Part shown: positions 36,135 through 42,982 of the stretch, one piece after another
Position numbering within the stretch: position 1 is the first letter of the stretch
Layout of the letters: every line of letters begins with the position of its first letter
Source of the DNA: VRUE01 sp040879985
GTDB taxonomy: Bacteria; Actinomycetota; Thermoleophilia; Solirubrobacterales; 70-9
Assembly (NCBI GenBank): GCA_040879985.1
Contig: JBBDJH010000016.1
Location: 186,001 to 250,000, forward strand
DNA length: 64,000 bases
Reading direction: 5' to 3'
The notes under the pieces: model-generated
The model's database searches: none
Told to the model about the DNA's origin: nothing
What the model saw: the letters and a program-made list of their open reading frames with translations, nothing else
Made by a program: the position numbers and the translations under genes

Positions 36135-36431
36135 ATGGCGGCGATGTCGACGACGATCGAGAAGCCGCGCGAGGCTGGGCCCGATTCCGGTTTGGGCGGC
36201 GCCTGGCGGGTGATCGTGCGCAACGACAACCACAACACCTTCGACCACGTCGCCGAGACCCTGGCCCGGGTCCTGCCCGGGACCGATGTCGCGCGCGGCT
36301 ATGAGATCGCCGAGACGATCCACAACAGCGGCCAGGCGATCGTCTGGAGCGGCGCGCGCGAGCCCGCCGAGCACTACTGGGAGCTGCTCAGCGCCGCCGG
36401 GTTGACCCTGGCGCCGCTCGAGCGGGGCTGA
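36135..36431 (+). CDS. clpS: ATP-dependent Clp protease adaptor ClpS
   Basis: 98 residues. ClpS brings N-end-rule substrates to ClpA/ClpC-ClpP. The core VIVRNDNHNTFDHVAETLARVL contains the NDxxNT(F/M)xxV signature that caps the degron pocket, followed by a helix with AETIHNSGQAIVWSG, matching the family's H-x-x-G. ATG 36135 or 36144 could be used. No clpA/C is visible in the window. Confidence 0.92.
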   Translation: MAAMSTTIEKPREAGPDSGLGGAWRVIVRNDNHNTFDHVAETLARVLPGTDVARGYEIAETIHNSGQAIVWSGAREPAEHYWELLSAAGLTLAPLERG

Positions 36432-36443
36432 GCGAGCGCCGCC

Positions 36444-36737
36444 CTACTCGGCGGCGACGAGCGTGTGCCAGGCGGGCAGGATCGGGATGTCGTGCATGTC
36501 GATGACCGCCGCCCGGGCGGCCTCGATCTCGTCTGAGAACCAGTAGCGCTCGAAGTCGCCGCGGCTCTCCCAGATCGAGGTCTGCTGGAAGGCCAGCGGG
36601 TCGTCGATCGAGCGGATCAGCGACCAGCTCTTGGCGCCGAAGGCCGGCATCCGCGCCGCCGCCGGTTCCCAGAGGTCGAGCCAGCGATCCGCCCGGAAGG
36701 GGGCGACGTGCCAGTCGAGCGTGCATACCTCGGCCAT
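36444..36737 (-). CDS. Small ABM-like (dimeric alpha/beta barrel) protein
   Basis: 97 residues from ATG 36735-36737, placed 2 bp after the ccr-like gene on the same strand, so it is in one transcript. EVCTLDWHVAPFRADRWLDLWE, SWSLIRSIDDPLAFQQTSIWESRGDFERYW and IPILPAWHTLVA follow the beta-alpha-beta-beta-alpha-beta pattern of antibiotic-monooxygenase-like barrels. Function unknown; coupling to a crotonyl-CoA carboxylase/reductase-like gene is notable. Confidence 0.65.
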   Translation of the reverse strand: MAEVCTLDWHVAPFRADRWLDLWEPAAARMPAFGAKSWSLIRSIDDPLAFQQTSIWESRGDFERYWFSDEIEAARAAVIDMHDIPILPAWHTLVAAE

Positions 36738-36739
36738 CT

Positions 36740-38002
36740 CTACGCTCCCACCTCGGCCCGGATCGCGCCGGCGCCGTCTTCGTTCTTGCCGTCGTCCTCG
36801 GACTCGGCCCCGACCAGGATCGAGATCTTGCCGAGGTGCTTGTTTTCGTGCAGCAGCTGGTGCGCCTCGGGGACGCCCTCGAAGCCCATCGTCTGCCAGA
36901 GGACCGGCCGCACCTTGCCCTCGGCCATCAGCTGGTTGGCGCGCATGCACTCGTAGGCGTTGGCGAAGTGCGAGCCGATGATCTGCTTCTGGCGCATCCA
37001 CAGGTAGCGCACGTCGAAGTCGAGCTGGAAGCCCGAGGTGGCGCCGCAGATGACGACTTTGCCGAATGGCTTGACGACGAAGACCGAGGTCGGGAAGGTC
37101 GCCTGGCCGACGTGCTCGAAGACGATGTCGGGGGCGTCGCCGAGCAGCTCCTTGACCCGCTTGGCGAAGCCGCGCGAGGCCTTGAAGCGCGCCTTGTCGG
37201 CGGCCTTGTCGGCGAGGTTCTCCGGCGTGCGCATCATCTCGCCGAACTCGCCCCGGTTGATGTAGTCGACGGCGCCGAGCTGCTTGACCAGCTCGCCCTT
37301 CTCGTCGGAGGAGACGACGCCGATCGCGTTGGCGCCGGCCGCCTTGCAGAGCTGCACGGCGAAGACGCCGAGGCCGCCCGCGGCGCCCCAGATCAAGACG
37401 TTGTGGCCGGGCTGCAGCTTGCACTGGTCGATCAGCATCCGGTAGGCGGTGAAGTAGGTCAGCCCGTAGGAGGAGGACTCGGCCCAGGAGAGGTTCTGGG
37501 GGCGGGGGAGGAGCTGCTGCGCCTGCACCCTGGTGAACTGGGCGAAGGAGCCCCAGGTCGTCTCATAGCCCCAGATCTGCTGGCTCGGCGCGGCGAGCGG
37601 GTCGAGCCCGTGCACCTCGACGTCCTCGTAGGAGGCCTGGTTGCAGTGGACGACGACCTCGTCGCCCGGCTTCCAGCGGGTGACGCCCTCGCCGACCTTC
37701 CAGACGACGCCGGAGGCGTCGGAGCCGCCGATGTGGTGGCCGTACTCGGGGTGATCGCCGTAGGGGAAGACGGAGACCGGCTCGCCCAGCGCCGCCCAGA
37801 CGTTGTTGAAGTTGACCCCGGCGGCCATCACCCGCACGATCACCTCGAAGGCGCCCGGCTCGGGCACCTCGATCTGCTCGAGCTGGAAGGCGTCGTTCGG
37901 CTCGCCCTGGCGCTCCTCGCGGATCACCCAGGCGGCCATCGTCTCCGGCAGGGTTCCGGGCTCCACATCCAACTTCGCGACTGCGCTCGTGTCGACGGCC
38001 AA
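36740..38002 (-). CDS. Crotonyl-CoA carboxylase/reductase-like enzyme (MDR family)
   Basis: 420 residues. Ccr reduces crotonyl-CoA with NADPH while fixing CO2 to give ethylmalonyl-CoA. Full-length similarity to Ccr: GVNFNNVWAALGEP (the conserved Asn), HHIGGSDASGVV, GDEVVVHCNQ, IWGYETTWGSFAQF, the dinucleotide motif IWGAAGGLGVFAVQL, DIVFEHVGQATFPTSVFV and WMRQKQIIGSHFANAYEC (the His). Of the four CO2-pocket residues known for the family (Asn, Phe, Glu, His), the Phe is Tyr here. With Ecm-like and Mcl it fits the ethylmalonyl-CoA pathway; a butyryl/propionyl-specific reductase-carboxylase is possible. Confidence 0.87.
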   Translation of the reverse strand: MAVDTSAVAKLDVEPGTLPETMAAWVIREERQGEPNDAFQLEQIEVPEPGAFEVIVRVMAAGVNFNNVWAALGEPVSVFPYGDHPEYGHHIGGSDASGVVWKVGEGVTRWKPGDEVVVHCNQASYEDVEVHGLDPLAAPSQQIWGYETTWGSFAQFTRVQAQQLLPRPQNLSWAESSSYGLTYFTAYRMLIDQCKLQPGHNVLIWGAAGGLGVFAVQLCKAAGANAIGVVSSDEKGELVKQLGAVDYINRGEFGEMMRTPENLADKAADKARFKASRGFAKRVKELLGDAPDIVFEHVGQATFPTSVFVVKPFGKVVICGATSGFQLDFDVRYLWMRQKQIIGSHFANAYECMRANQLMAEGKVRPVLWQTMGFEGVPEAHQLLHENKHLGKISILVGAESEDDGKNEDGAGAIRAEVGA

Positions 38003-38063
38003 ACCGGCTCCTTCGGGGTCGTTTACGACGGGGCGGCAATCCTAGATGAGACCCCGACTACGT

Positions 38064-38108
38064 TGCGTGTGAGCTTTGGGTCGCATGGGAGACCAAAGCT
38101 CACACGCA
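38064..38108. repeat. Long hairpin upstream of the ccr-like gene (hairpin family copy 1)
   Basis: TGCGTGTGAGCTTTGG (38064-38079) pairs perfectly with CCAAAGCTCACACGCA (38093-38108) around GTCGCATGGGAGA. It lies 62 bp before the ccr-like start and past the rmuC stop. Loop and inner stem resemble the hairpins at 51631 and 60144. Confidence 0.85.
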
Positions 38109-38131
38109 TCCGGCCAGGCGCCTGGCCGGAT
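38108..38131. terminator. Perfect 24-bp palindrome after rmuC
   Basis: ATCCGGCCAGGC followed by GCCTGGCCGGAT with no spacer, 20 bp past the rmuC stop (minus strand). As RNA it forms a stem with a minimal loop; without a U tract it may act as a terminator or a protein-binding palindrome. Confidence 0.45.
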
Positions 38132-38150
38132 GGGGCTCGGGCTCGGGCCG

Positions 38151-39299
38151 CTATGCGGCCTCAGCCTCGGATTCCTCGGCTGCGGGCCGCTTCTCGGCAA
38201 GCCGCTCTGCATGCTTGCGAGCCTTGGCAGGGTCGAGCTCTCGGACTTCGGCCTCGAGCTCCTTCGGGACTTTCTCGGCGGCTCGGGCGGCCGGATCGAG
38301 GACGTCGCGCCCGATCAGTCCGTTGGGGCCGAACGCTGCGACGACGCTGGACAGCGACTCGCCAAGGCTGTTGTAGCGCTTGGCCACCGTTGCCATGCGG
38401 TCGAGTAGGTCGATGCACGCGGCGAACATCCGGTCAGCGTGTTGGGGCGTGAACAGCTCGCCGATCCGCTCGCCCCAACCCTCCTCGCGATGTACCTCCG
38501 CAAGGGCGTTTGCCATCTCGAAGAGACCGTCAGCCGGGAGAATTCCAACATCGTGCTCTGCGGCGTATTCGGCGATCTTCGGATCTGCCGTGCGCACCAG
38601 CTCCAGCGTCTGCCAGTCGGGGACGATTACGAGCACGTGCCGAATGGATACGTCGCGGGAGCCCCGGTATTCGCGCCCGCTCACGTCCTTGATGTGTGAG
38701 CGCAGCGAGTCCCTCAGCTTGCGGAGAGCAAACTCGCGCGCCTCTTCTCCCCCCTCATCCAAAACCTCGCCCAGAAGGCGGACCCAGGGGAACTTGGCGT
38801 CGAGTGCGACTCCTTGCGAGTTCGGCAGCAAAAGGTAGACATCGATAACGCCGTCCTTTTGCCCGCGCGCCGAATCAATCGCGACACGCTTCTGCGTCTC
38901 GAAGTGAACGCTGTCTCTAAGCCCCATCTGCCGCAGGGCGGCGACAAGCCACTCCTCGCTCAACTGCCCACGTTGCTTCGGATTGGCCCAGCGACCCACC
39001 AGGCCATCGACCCGCTCGACAACTCGGTCGCTTTTTTCCCGAACGCCGGCCAAAATTTCACCGACCTTAGAGTCACGCGCGTCCTCGCGGGCCTTGTATT
39101 GGACGAATGCGGACTCGACCTCTTTCAGCTTCTCGCCAAACTCTCGGAGGTCATCACGTTCGCTCTTCGCGTTTGCCGTTTCCTCCTCGGCTCGGTGGCT
39201 CGCCTCGGCAAGGCGGGCATTCGATTCGCGCGTGCGAAGTAGTAGCCAGCCGACACCGATCAGTGCGATCACAAGGATCGCCAGCAATACAGCACTCAT
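38151..39299 (-). CDS. rmuC: RmuC-family protein
   Basis: 382 residues from ATG 39299, preceded by AAAGGA at the right distance; the ATG six bases earlier is too close to that site. An N-terminal membrane anchor (AVLLAILVIALIGVGWLLL) is followed by a coiled coil (about 25-90) and the RmuC core: RGQLSEEWLVAALRQMGL, GVIDVYLLLPNSQGVALDAKFPW, SHIKDVSGREY, HVLVIVPDWQTL and AKRYNSLGESLSSV. RmuC limits rearrangement at inverted repeats by an unclear, nuclease-like route, which is interesting in a region rich in palindromes. Confidence 0.9.
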   Translation of the reverse strand: MSAVLLAILVIALIGVGWLLLRTRESNARLAEASHRAEEETANAKSERDDLREFGEKLKEVESAFVQYKAREDARDSKVGEILAGVREKSDRVVERVDGLVGRWANPKQRGQLSEEWLVAALRQMGLRDSVHFETQKRVAIDSARGQKDGVIDVYLLLPNSQGVALDAKFPWVRLLGEVLDEGGEEAREFALRKLRDSLRSHIKDVSGREYRGSRDVSIRHVLVIVPDWQTLELVRTADPKIAEYAAEHDVGILPADGLFEMANALAEVHREEGWGERIGELFTPQHADRMFAACIDLLDRMATVAKRYNSLGESLSSVVAAFGPNGLIGRDVLDPAARAAEKVPKELEAEVRELDPAKARKHAERLAEKRPAAEESEAEAA

Positions 39300-39437
39300 A
39301 TTCATTCCTTTCCGGCGCTTTCCCCGCCGTACGCCAAGTCCCATGAGGATCGGCGAGAGCGCGGTGCACTATCTGGGTATATGCCTCGACGGAGGCCGTA
39401 CCAGAATGAGGAATGCCCCGGACGGAAGGCCAAAGGG

Positions 39438-39481
39438 GCTTTTAGCGAGCCCTAAAAGCAGACGACCCGCCGGAGCGGGTC
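39438..39481. terminator. Two stacked hairpins (39438-39459 and 39464-39481)
   Basis: GCTTTTAG/CTAAAAGC around CGAGCC, then GACCCGC/GCGGGTC around CGGA. Both stems are perfect. They lie downstream of the minus-strand tRNA-like gene and could stop its transcription; they could also be parts of a larger RNA. Confidence 0.45.
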
Positions 39482-39482
39482 G

Positions 39483-39558
39483 GTGCTGCAGATGCGGGAA
39501 CCACCCCGCGCGCGACTGATAACCACCGTGAGATTAGCACGGTAGATCGCGCCAGCAC
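39483..39558 (+). ncRNA. Candidate structured RNA element
   Basis: Four perfect helices fit a closed multi-branch structure: GTGCTG (39483-39488) with CAGCAC (39553-39558); GCGGG/CCCGC (39494-39509); GCGCGA (39510-39515) with TCGCGC (39547-39552); and inside it ACCGTG/CACGGT (39525-39543) with a 7-nt loop. Strand is uncertain because perfect helices work on both. No known RNA family recognised. Confidence 0.4.
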
Positions 39559-39585
39559 TCGACTTTCGCTCCGATCTGAGATCTG

Positions 39586-39677
39586 CGGAGGGTGCCGGAC
39601 TCGAACCGGATCCCGTTGGTAAGACGGGACGCAGTGGTTATCAATCACGCACAGACGCCCGTCTGCTTCGACCCTCC
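39586..39677 (-). tRNA. Non-canonical tRNA-like gene (selC/allo-tRNA-shaped; apparent anticodon GAU)
   Basis: Read on the minus strand: acceptor GGAGGGT/ACCCTCC (7 bp), D arm GCAGAC-GGGC-GTCTGT (6-bp stem, 4-nt loop), a weak anticodon arm with central TTGATAA, a long variable arm TCCCGT-CTTACCA-ACGGGA (6-bp stem) and a T arm CCGG-TTCGAGT-CCGG (4 bp) with the normal T loop. The next base is G (position 73), with no encoded CCA. A long D stem with a tiny loop plus a big variable arm is the shape of tRNA-Sec and of allo-tRNAs, not of ordinary tRNAs. The Sec anticodon UCA is absent. The anticodon stem has a bulge or mismatch, so it may be a pseudo-tRNA. Confidence 0.55.
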
Positions 39678-39721
39678 ATGCGAGCTATTCTAGCTGACAG
39701 ACAAGCAACTGCGCTTTGACG

Positions 39722-40240
39722 TCAAGGCAGCAGGACGTCGTTCTCAGACGAGCTGCGGTACGGGCCGACGACCAGGCGGGCCGGCTTGACGCCGGGCATG
39801 TCGGCGGCGCTTACCCGGTAGACGCCGGTCGGCAGGATCGCCTGCAGGCTGACGTTGGCGTTGCGGTAGAGCGGCTGCGAGCTGAGGTCCTTGCCGGGGC
39901 CGCGCACCTGCAGCCGCGAGTCGACGTCGGTCAGGTTGGTGGCGACGAGGACTACGTTGAGCGGCGCCTTCGAGCGCACCGTCGGCTGGCTCACGTTCTG
40001 GTTCTGCGGCAGCTGCTGGGTCGGTTCCGGACCGATCGCGATCCGCCGCGGCTGCACGGAGATCGCATCGGCGCTGATCGCGACGCTGACCCGGGTCGGC
40101 GGCTGCGGGCGCGGGTCGTTGACGTGGGTCTCGGCGCCGCAGCCGGCGCCGAGCAGCGCCAGCGCGCCGACCCCGCAGGCCAGCACGGCCGCGGTCGTGC
40201 GCGGGACCGCGAAGGGTCGCCTGCCTCGCCGTACACCCAT
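39722..40240 (-). CDS. Hypothetical lipoprotein
   Basis: 172 residues. N-terminus with basic residues, hydrophobic stretch TTAAVLACGVGALALLGAGC and a lipobox (LGAGC, Cys near residue 34). A proline-rich spacer follows, then a single beta-sandwich-like domain (NVVLVATNLTDVDSRLQVRGPG, GVYRVSAADMPGVKPARLVVGP) that recalls small cupredoxin-like or Ig folds but has no metal ligands. No family assigned. Its stop lies about 45 bp from the tRNA-like gene, on the same strand as ygfZ, 10 bp downstream of that gene. Confidence 0.65.
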   Translation of the reverse strand: MGVRRGRRPFAVPRTTAAVLACGVGALALLGAGCGAETHVNDPRPQPPTRVSVAISADAISVQPRRIAIGPEPTQQLPQNQNVSQPTVRSKAPLNVVLVATNLTDVDSRLQVRGPGKDLSSQPLYRNANVSLQAILPTGVYRVSAADMPGVKPARLVVGPYRSSSENDVLLP

Positions 40241-40250
40241 GCCGCGGAAT

Positions 40251-41243
40251 CTAGCCGAACGGCAGGTCGACTACGCGAGCCGTAACGCCATCTTCACCTA
40301 CGGCGAGCTCGGCGCCGGGCTCGGCCTCGCGGCGGACGATCGCCAGCGCGATCGGCCCGCGGGCGGGGGAGACGCAGGCGCCGCCGACCCTGCCGACCTC
40401 CTTGTCGCCCAGCCGCAGGCTCGTCCCGGGGGCTGCCGCGGCGCTCAGCTCGAGCCCGCGCAGGTGGCGGTTGGGGCGGCCCCTGTAGTGCAGCCGGGCG
40501 ACCGGCTCCTGGCCGATGTAGCAGCCCTTGGTGAAACTGACCGCGCGCTCGACGATGCCGGCCTCGGCGGGCATCGTCTCGCCGCTCATCTCGGCGCCGA
40601 AGCGCGGCCGGCCGGCCTCGATGCGGACGATCTCCACCGCCTCCGGCCCGACCTCGGCGGCGCCGGCGGTGAGCAGTGCATCGTGCAGGCGCGCCGCCTC
40701 GCCGGCCTTGGCGATCAGGTCGATGCCGCCGTCGACGCCGACGGCGAGGCACTCGACGCCGCCGACCGTCGCCGCCTCGCAAGCGTGCTCCGGCAGCGCC
40801 GCCGTGGCCGCGATCTCGACGCTGCGCGGGCCGATCAGGGAGAGGATCGCGCGCTCCCCGCTGACGTCGGCGACCGCCGCCTCGCGGCCGATCTTGTACG
40901 TCTCGAGGTGCTTGCGCGCCGCCGCCAGGGCGCCCGGCTCGGTGTCGATCCAGAACTCATCGGCCGAAGTGCGCAGCACCCGCATGTCGGCCTGCAGGTG
41001 GCCCTTGCGGTCGAGCAGGGCGGCGTAGAGGCCCTCGCCGGGCGCCAGCGCCTCGACGTCGTTGGTCAGCTGCCCCTGCAGGTACTCGGCCGCCTCGCCG
41101 CCGCTGACGATCAGCTTGCCGCGCTCGGAGCGGTCGAGCAGGCCGCATTCCTCGCGCAGCTGCCGGTACTGGCCGTCGAGCTCGATCGCCGCGGAGGGGG
41201 AGGAGGGCACCGCCTCATGGTAACCGCCCGGGAAGTTGTTCAC
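40251..41243 (-). CDS. ygfZ: Folate-binding YgfZ/GcvT-domain protein
   Basis: 330 residues of the YgfZ/IBA57 family, tetrahydrofolate-dependent helpers for repair or maturation of Fe-S enzymes. The diagnostic KGCYIGQEPVARLHYRG block with its conserved Cys lies at about residues 235-250. The GcvT-like barrel is seen in LLDRSERGKLIVSGGEAAEYLQGQLTNDV and the C-terminal small domain in LRGLELSAAA onward. Divergent from the mntR-like regulator; start codons are about 55 bp apart, so they share a control region. Confidence 0.9.
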   Translation of the reverse strand: MNNFPGGYHEAVPSSPSAAIELDGQYRQLREECGLLDRSERGKLIVSGGEAAEYLQGQLTNDVEALAPGEGLYAALLDRKGHLQADMRVLRTSADEFWIDTEPGALAAARKHLETYKIGREAAVADVSGERAILSLIGPRSVEIAATAALPEHACEAATVGGVECLAVGVDGGIDLIAKAGEAARLHDALLTAGAAEVGPEAVEIVRIEAGRPRFGAEMSGETMPAEAGIVERAVSFTKGCYIGQEPVARLHYRGRPNRHLRGLELSAAAAPGTSLRLGDKEVGRVGGACVSPARGPIALAIVRREAEPGAELAVGEDGVTARVVDLPFG

Positions 41244-41259
41244 GGCTGGATTGGAAAAA

Positions 41260-41275
41260 GTTGGTGTCAGCCAAC
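41260..41275. promoter_or_regulatory. Probable metal-repressor operator between ygfZ and the DtxR/MntR gene
   Basis: GTTGG-TGTCAG-CCAAC, an interrupted palindrome 23-38 bp before the regulator's ATG, overlapped by a TTGGAA -35-like box at 41251. Position and symmetry suit autoregulation by the DtxR/MntR-type protein encoded next to it (inference). Confidence 0.5.
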
Positions 41276-41297
41276 AATCTCCTGTATGGTGCTCAAC

Positions 41298-42029
41298 ATG
41301 CAGATGACCGTTCGGACTTCACCAGCGCCCGGCGAGGAGACCGCGCCCGGCCACGCGCTCGGCACCGAGGCCGCCGCCGAGGACTACCTGAAGGCGATCT
41401 ACTCGCTCGAGCAGCGCGGCGACGAGAGCGTCACGACGACGCGGCTCGCGCAGCGGCTCGAGGTGACGCTGCCGGCCGCCTCGGCGATGGCGAAGCGGCT
41501 GGCCGAGCGCGGCCTCGCCTCCCACGAGCCCTACCGGGGCGTGACGCTGACCGAGCCCGGGCGGCGCCTGGCGCTCGAGGTGATGCGCCATCACCGCCTG
41601 ATCGAGACCTTTCTGGCCGACGAGCTGGGGATGCCCTGGGACCGCGTCCACGCCGAAGCCGACGTGCTCGAGCACGTCATCTCCGAGGAACTCGAGGGGC
41701 TGATCGCGAGCAAGCTGGGCAATCCGCGCCGCGACCCGCACGGCGACCCGATCCCGAGCGCGGAGCTGGAGATCGTCGAGGACGACCTCTCCAGCCTCGC
41801 CGAGGTCGAGGTCGGCAGCCGCGGCGTCTTCGTCCGCGTCTCCGACTCCGACCCGGGGATGCTGCGCTACCTGGCCGAGCGCGGCATTGCGCCCGGCGAC
41901 CGGCTCGAGGTGGTCGAACGCCAGCCCTTCGGCGGCCCGGTCTTCGCCAGGATCGGCAGCGAGGTCCACCCGCTCGGCGGTGAGCTGGCGACGGCGATCC
42001 GGGTCGAGCTGGAGGACGGGGGGAAGTGA
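41298..42029 (+). CDS. DtxR/MntR-family metal-dependent transcriptional repressor
   Basis: 243 residues from ATG 41298 (ATGs at 41286 and 41304 are also in frame). Order: winged helix (EDYLKAIYSLEQRGDESVTTTRLAQRLEVTLPAASAMAKRLAERGL), metal-binding/dimerisation helices (LEVMRHHRLIETFLADELGMPWDRVHAEADVLEHVIS; Asp/Glu/His ligands visible) and a FeoA/SH3-like C-terminal domain (GVFVRVSDSDPGMLRYLAERGI). With Mn or Fe bound it should repress the transporter genes that follow, to which it is fused by a GTGA overlap. Confidence 0.92.
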   Translation: MQMTVRTSPAPGEETAPGHALGTEAAAEDYLKAIYSLEQRGDESVTTTRLAQRLEVTLPAASAMAKRLAERGLASHEPYRGVTLTEPGRRLALEVMRHHRLIETFLADELGMPWDRVHAEADVLEHVISEELEGLIASKLGNPRRDPHGDPIPSAELEIVEDDLSSLAEVEVGSRGVFVRVSDSDPGMLRYLAERGIAPGDRLEVVERQPFGGPVFARIGSEVHPLGGELATAIRVELEDGGK

Positions 42030-42982
42030 GCCCGGCCCGCTCGGCGCCGCTGCTCGCCCTCGCGGTCGTTCTCGCGCTCGCCGTCGCGGGCTGCGCCGGC
42101 AAGGGCGGCGCCAGCGACGGCTTCGACGGCGGCGGTGCCGCGCTGCGGGTGGCGACGACGACCAACTTCATCACCGACTCGGTCGCCGAGGTCGGCGGCT
42201 CGAGGGTCGACGTCGTCGGGCTGATGGGCCCCGGCGTCGACCCGCACCTCTACCGCGCCAGCGCCGGCGACGTGACGACGCTGCGCGACGCCGACGTCGT
42301 CTTCTACGGCGGCCTGCTGCTCGAGGCGAAGATGGAAGAGGTGCTCGAGGAGATCGGCGAGGAGCGGCCGGCGATCGCGGTCACCGCCGACGTCCCGCGC
42401 GGCGAGCTGCTCGAGGCGCCGAGCGGCGCCCCCGCCGGCGAGGAGTACGACCCGCATGTCTGGTTCGACGTGGCGCTCTGGATGCGCGCCGTGGAAACGA
42501 TCCGCGACGGGCTCGTCGCCGCCGATCCGCAGGGCGCCGCCGAGTACCGCCGCAACGCGCGCCGCTACCTGGCCGAGCTGCGCCGCCTCGACGGCTGGGT
42601 GCGGGGGCGGCTGGCGACGATCCCCGCCCGCCGCCGGGTGCTGGTCACCTCGCACGACGCCTTCCGCTACCTCGGCCAGGCCTACGACGTCGACGTCGCC
42701 GCGATCCAGGGCATCTCGACCGCCGACGAGGCGACCACCGACGACATCGAGCGGATCGCGGCGCTGATCGCGGCGCGCGGCGTGCGGGCGGTCTTCGTCG
42801 AGTCGAGCGTGCCGCCGCAGACGATCGAGGCGGTGCTCGCGGCGGCGGCGCAGCGCGGCGCGCGGGCGCGGATCGGTGGCGAGCTGTTCTCCGACGCCGC
42901 CGGCCAGCCGGGCACCGCGGAGGGGACCTACGCCGGCATGGTCGAAGCCAACGTCGAGCACCTGGTCGAGGGCCTGCGGTGA
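42026..42982 (+). CDS. Metal ABC transporter substrate-binding lipoprotein (TroA/PsaA-like)
   Basis: 318 residues. Signal with lipobox (AVAGC), then the cluster A-I (cluster 9) fold. The four metal ligands can be followed: His in GPGVDPHLYRAS, His in YDPHVWFDVAL, Glu in VFVESSVPPQT and Asp in ELFSDAAGQP. His-His-Glu-Asp is the Mn/Fe-type set; zinc-specific relatives usually have a third His. There is no His-rich loop as in ZnuA. It starts within the regulator's stop codon (GTGA) and ends in the same way with the ATPase, so the whole operon is translationally coupled. Confidence 0.92.
   Translation: MSPARSAPLLALAVVLALAVAGCAGKGGASDGFDGGGAALRVATTTNFITDSVAEVGGSRVDVVGLMGPGVDPHLYRASAGDVTTLRDADVVFYGGLLLEAKMEEVLEEIGEERPAIAVTADVPRGELLEAPSGAPAGEEYDPHVWFDVALWMRAVETIRDGLVAADPQGAAEYRRNARRYLAELRRLDGWVRGRLATIPARRRVLVTSHDAFRYLGQAYDVDVAAIQGISTADEATTDDIERIAALIAARGVRAVFVESSVPPQTIEAVLAAAAQRGARARIGGELFSDAAGQPGTAEGTYAGMVEANVEHLVEGLR

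Larger units (their letters stand above)
39300..39721. other. Structured non-coding region upstream of rmuC
   Basis: About 420 bp with no credible protein gene. It holds, in plus-strand order, two hairpins (39438-39459 and 39464-39481), the multi-helix stretch 39483-39558 and the minus-strand tRNA-like gene 39586-39677. The anticodon-arm sequence of the tRNA-like gene recurs in inverted orientation at 39509-39529 with mainly pyrimidine exchanges. Confidence 0.7.

Noticed and set aside
39586..39677. Selenocysteine tRNA (selC)
   Set aside because: Shape is similar, but the loop has no UCA anticodon and no selA, selB or selD is visible.
39300..39721. tmRNA (ssrA)
   Set aside because: No conserved 5' end with TTCGAC, no tag reading frame ending in Ala-Ala before a stop, and both tRNA-like ends lie within 92 nt.
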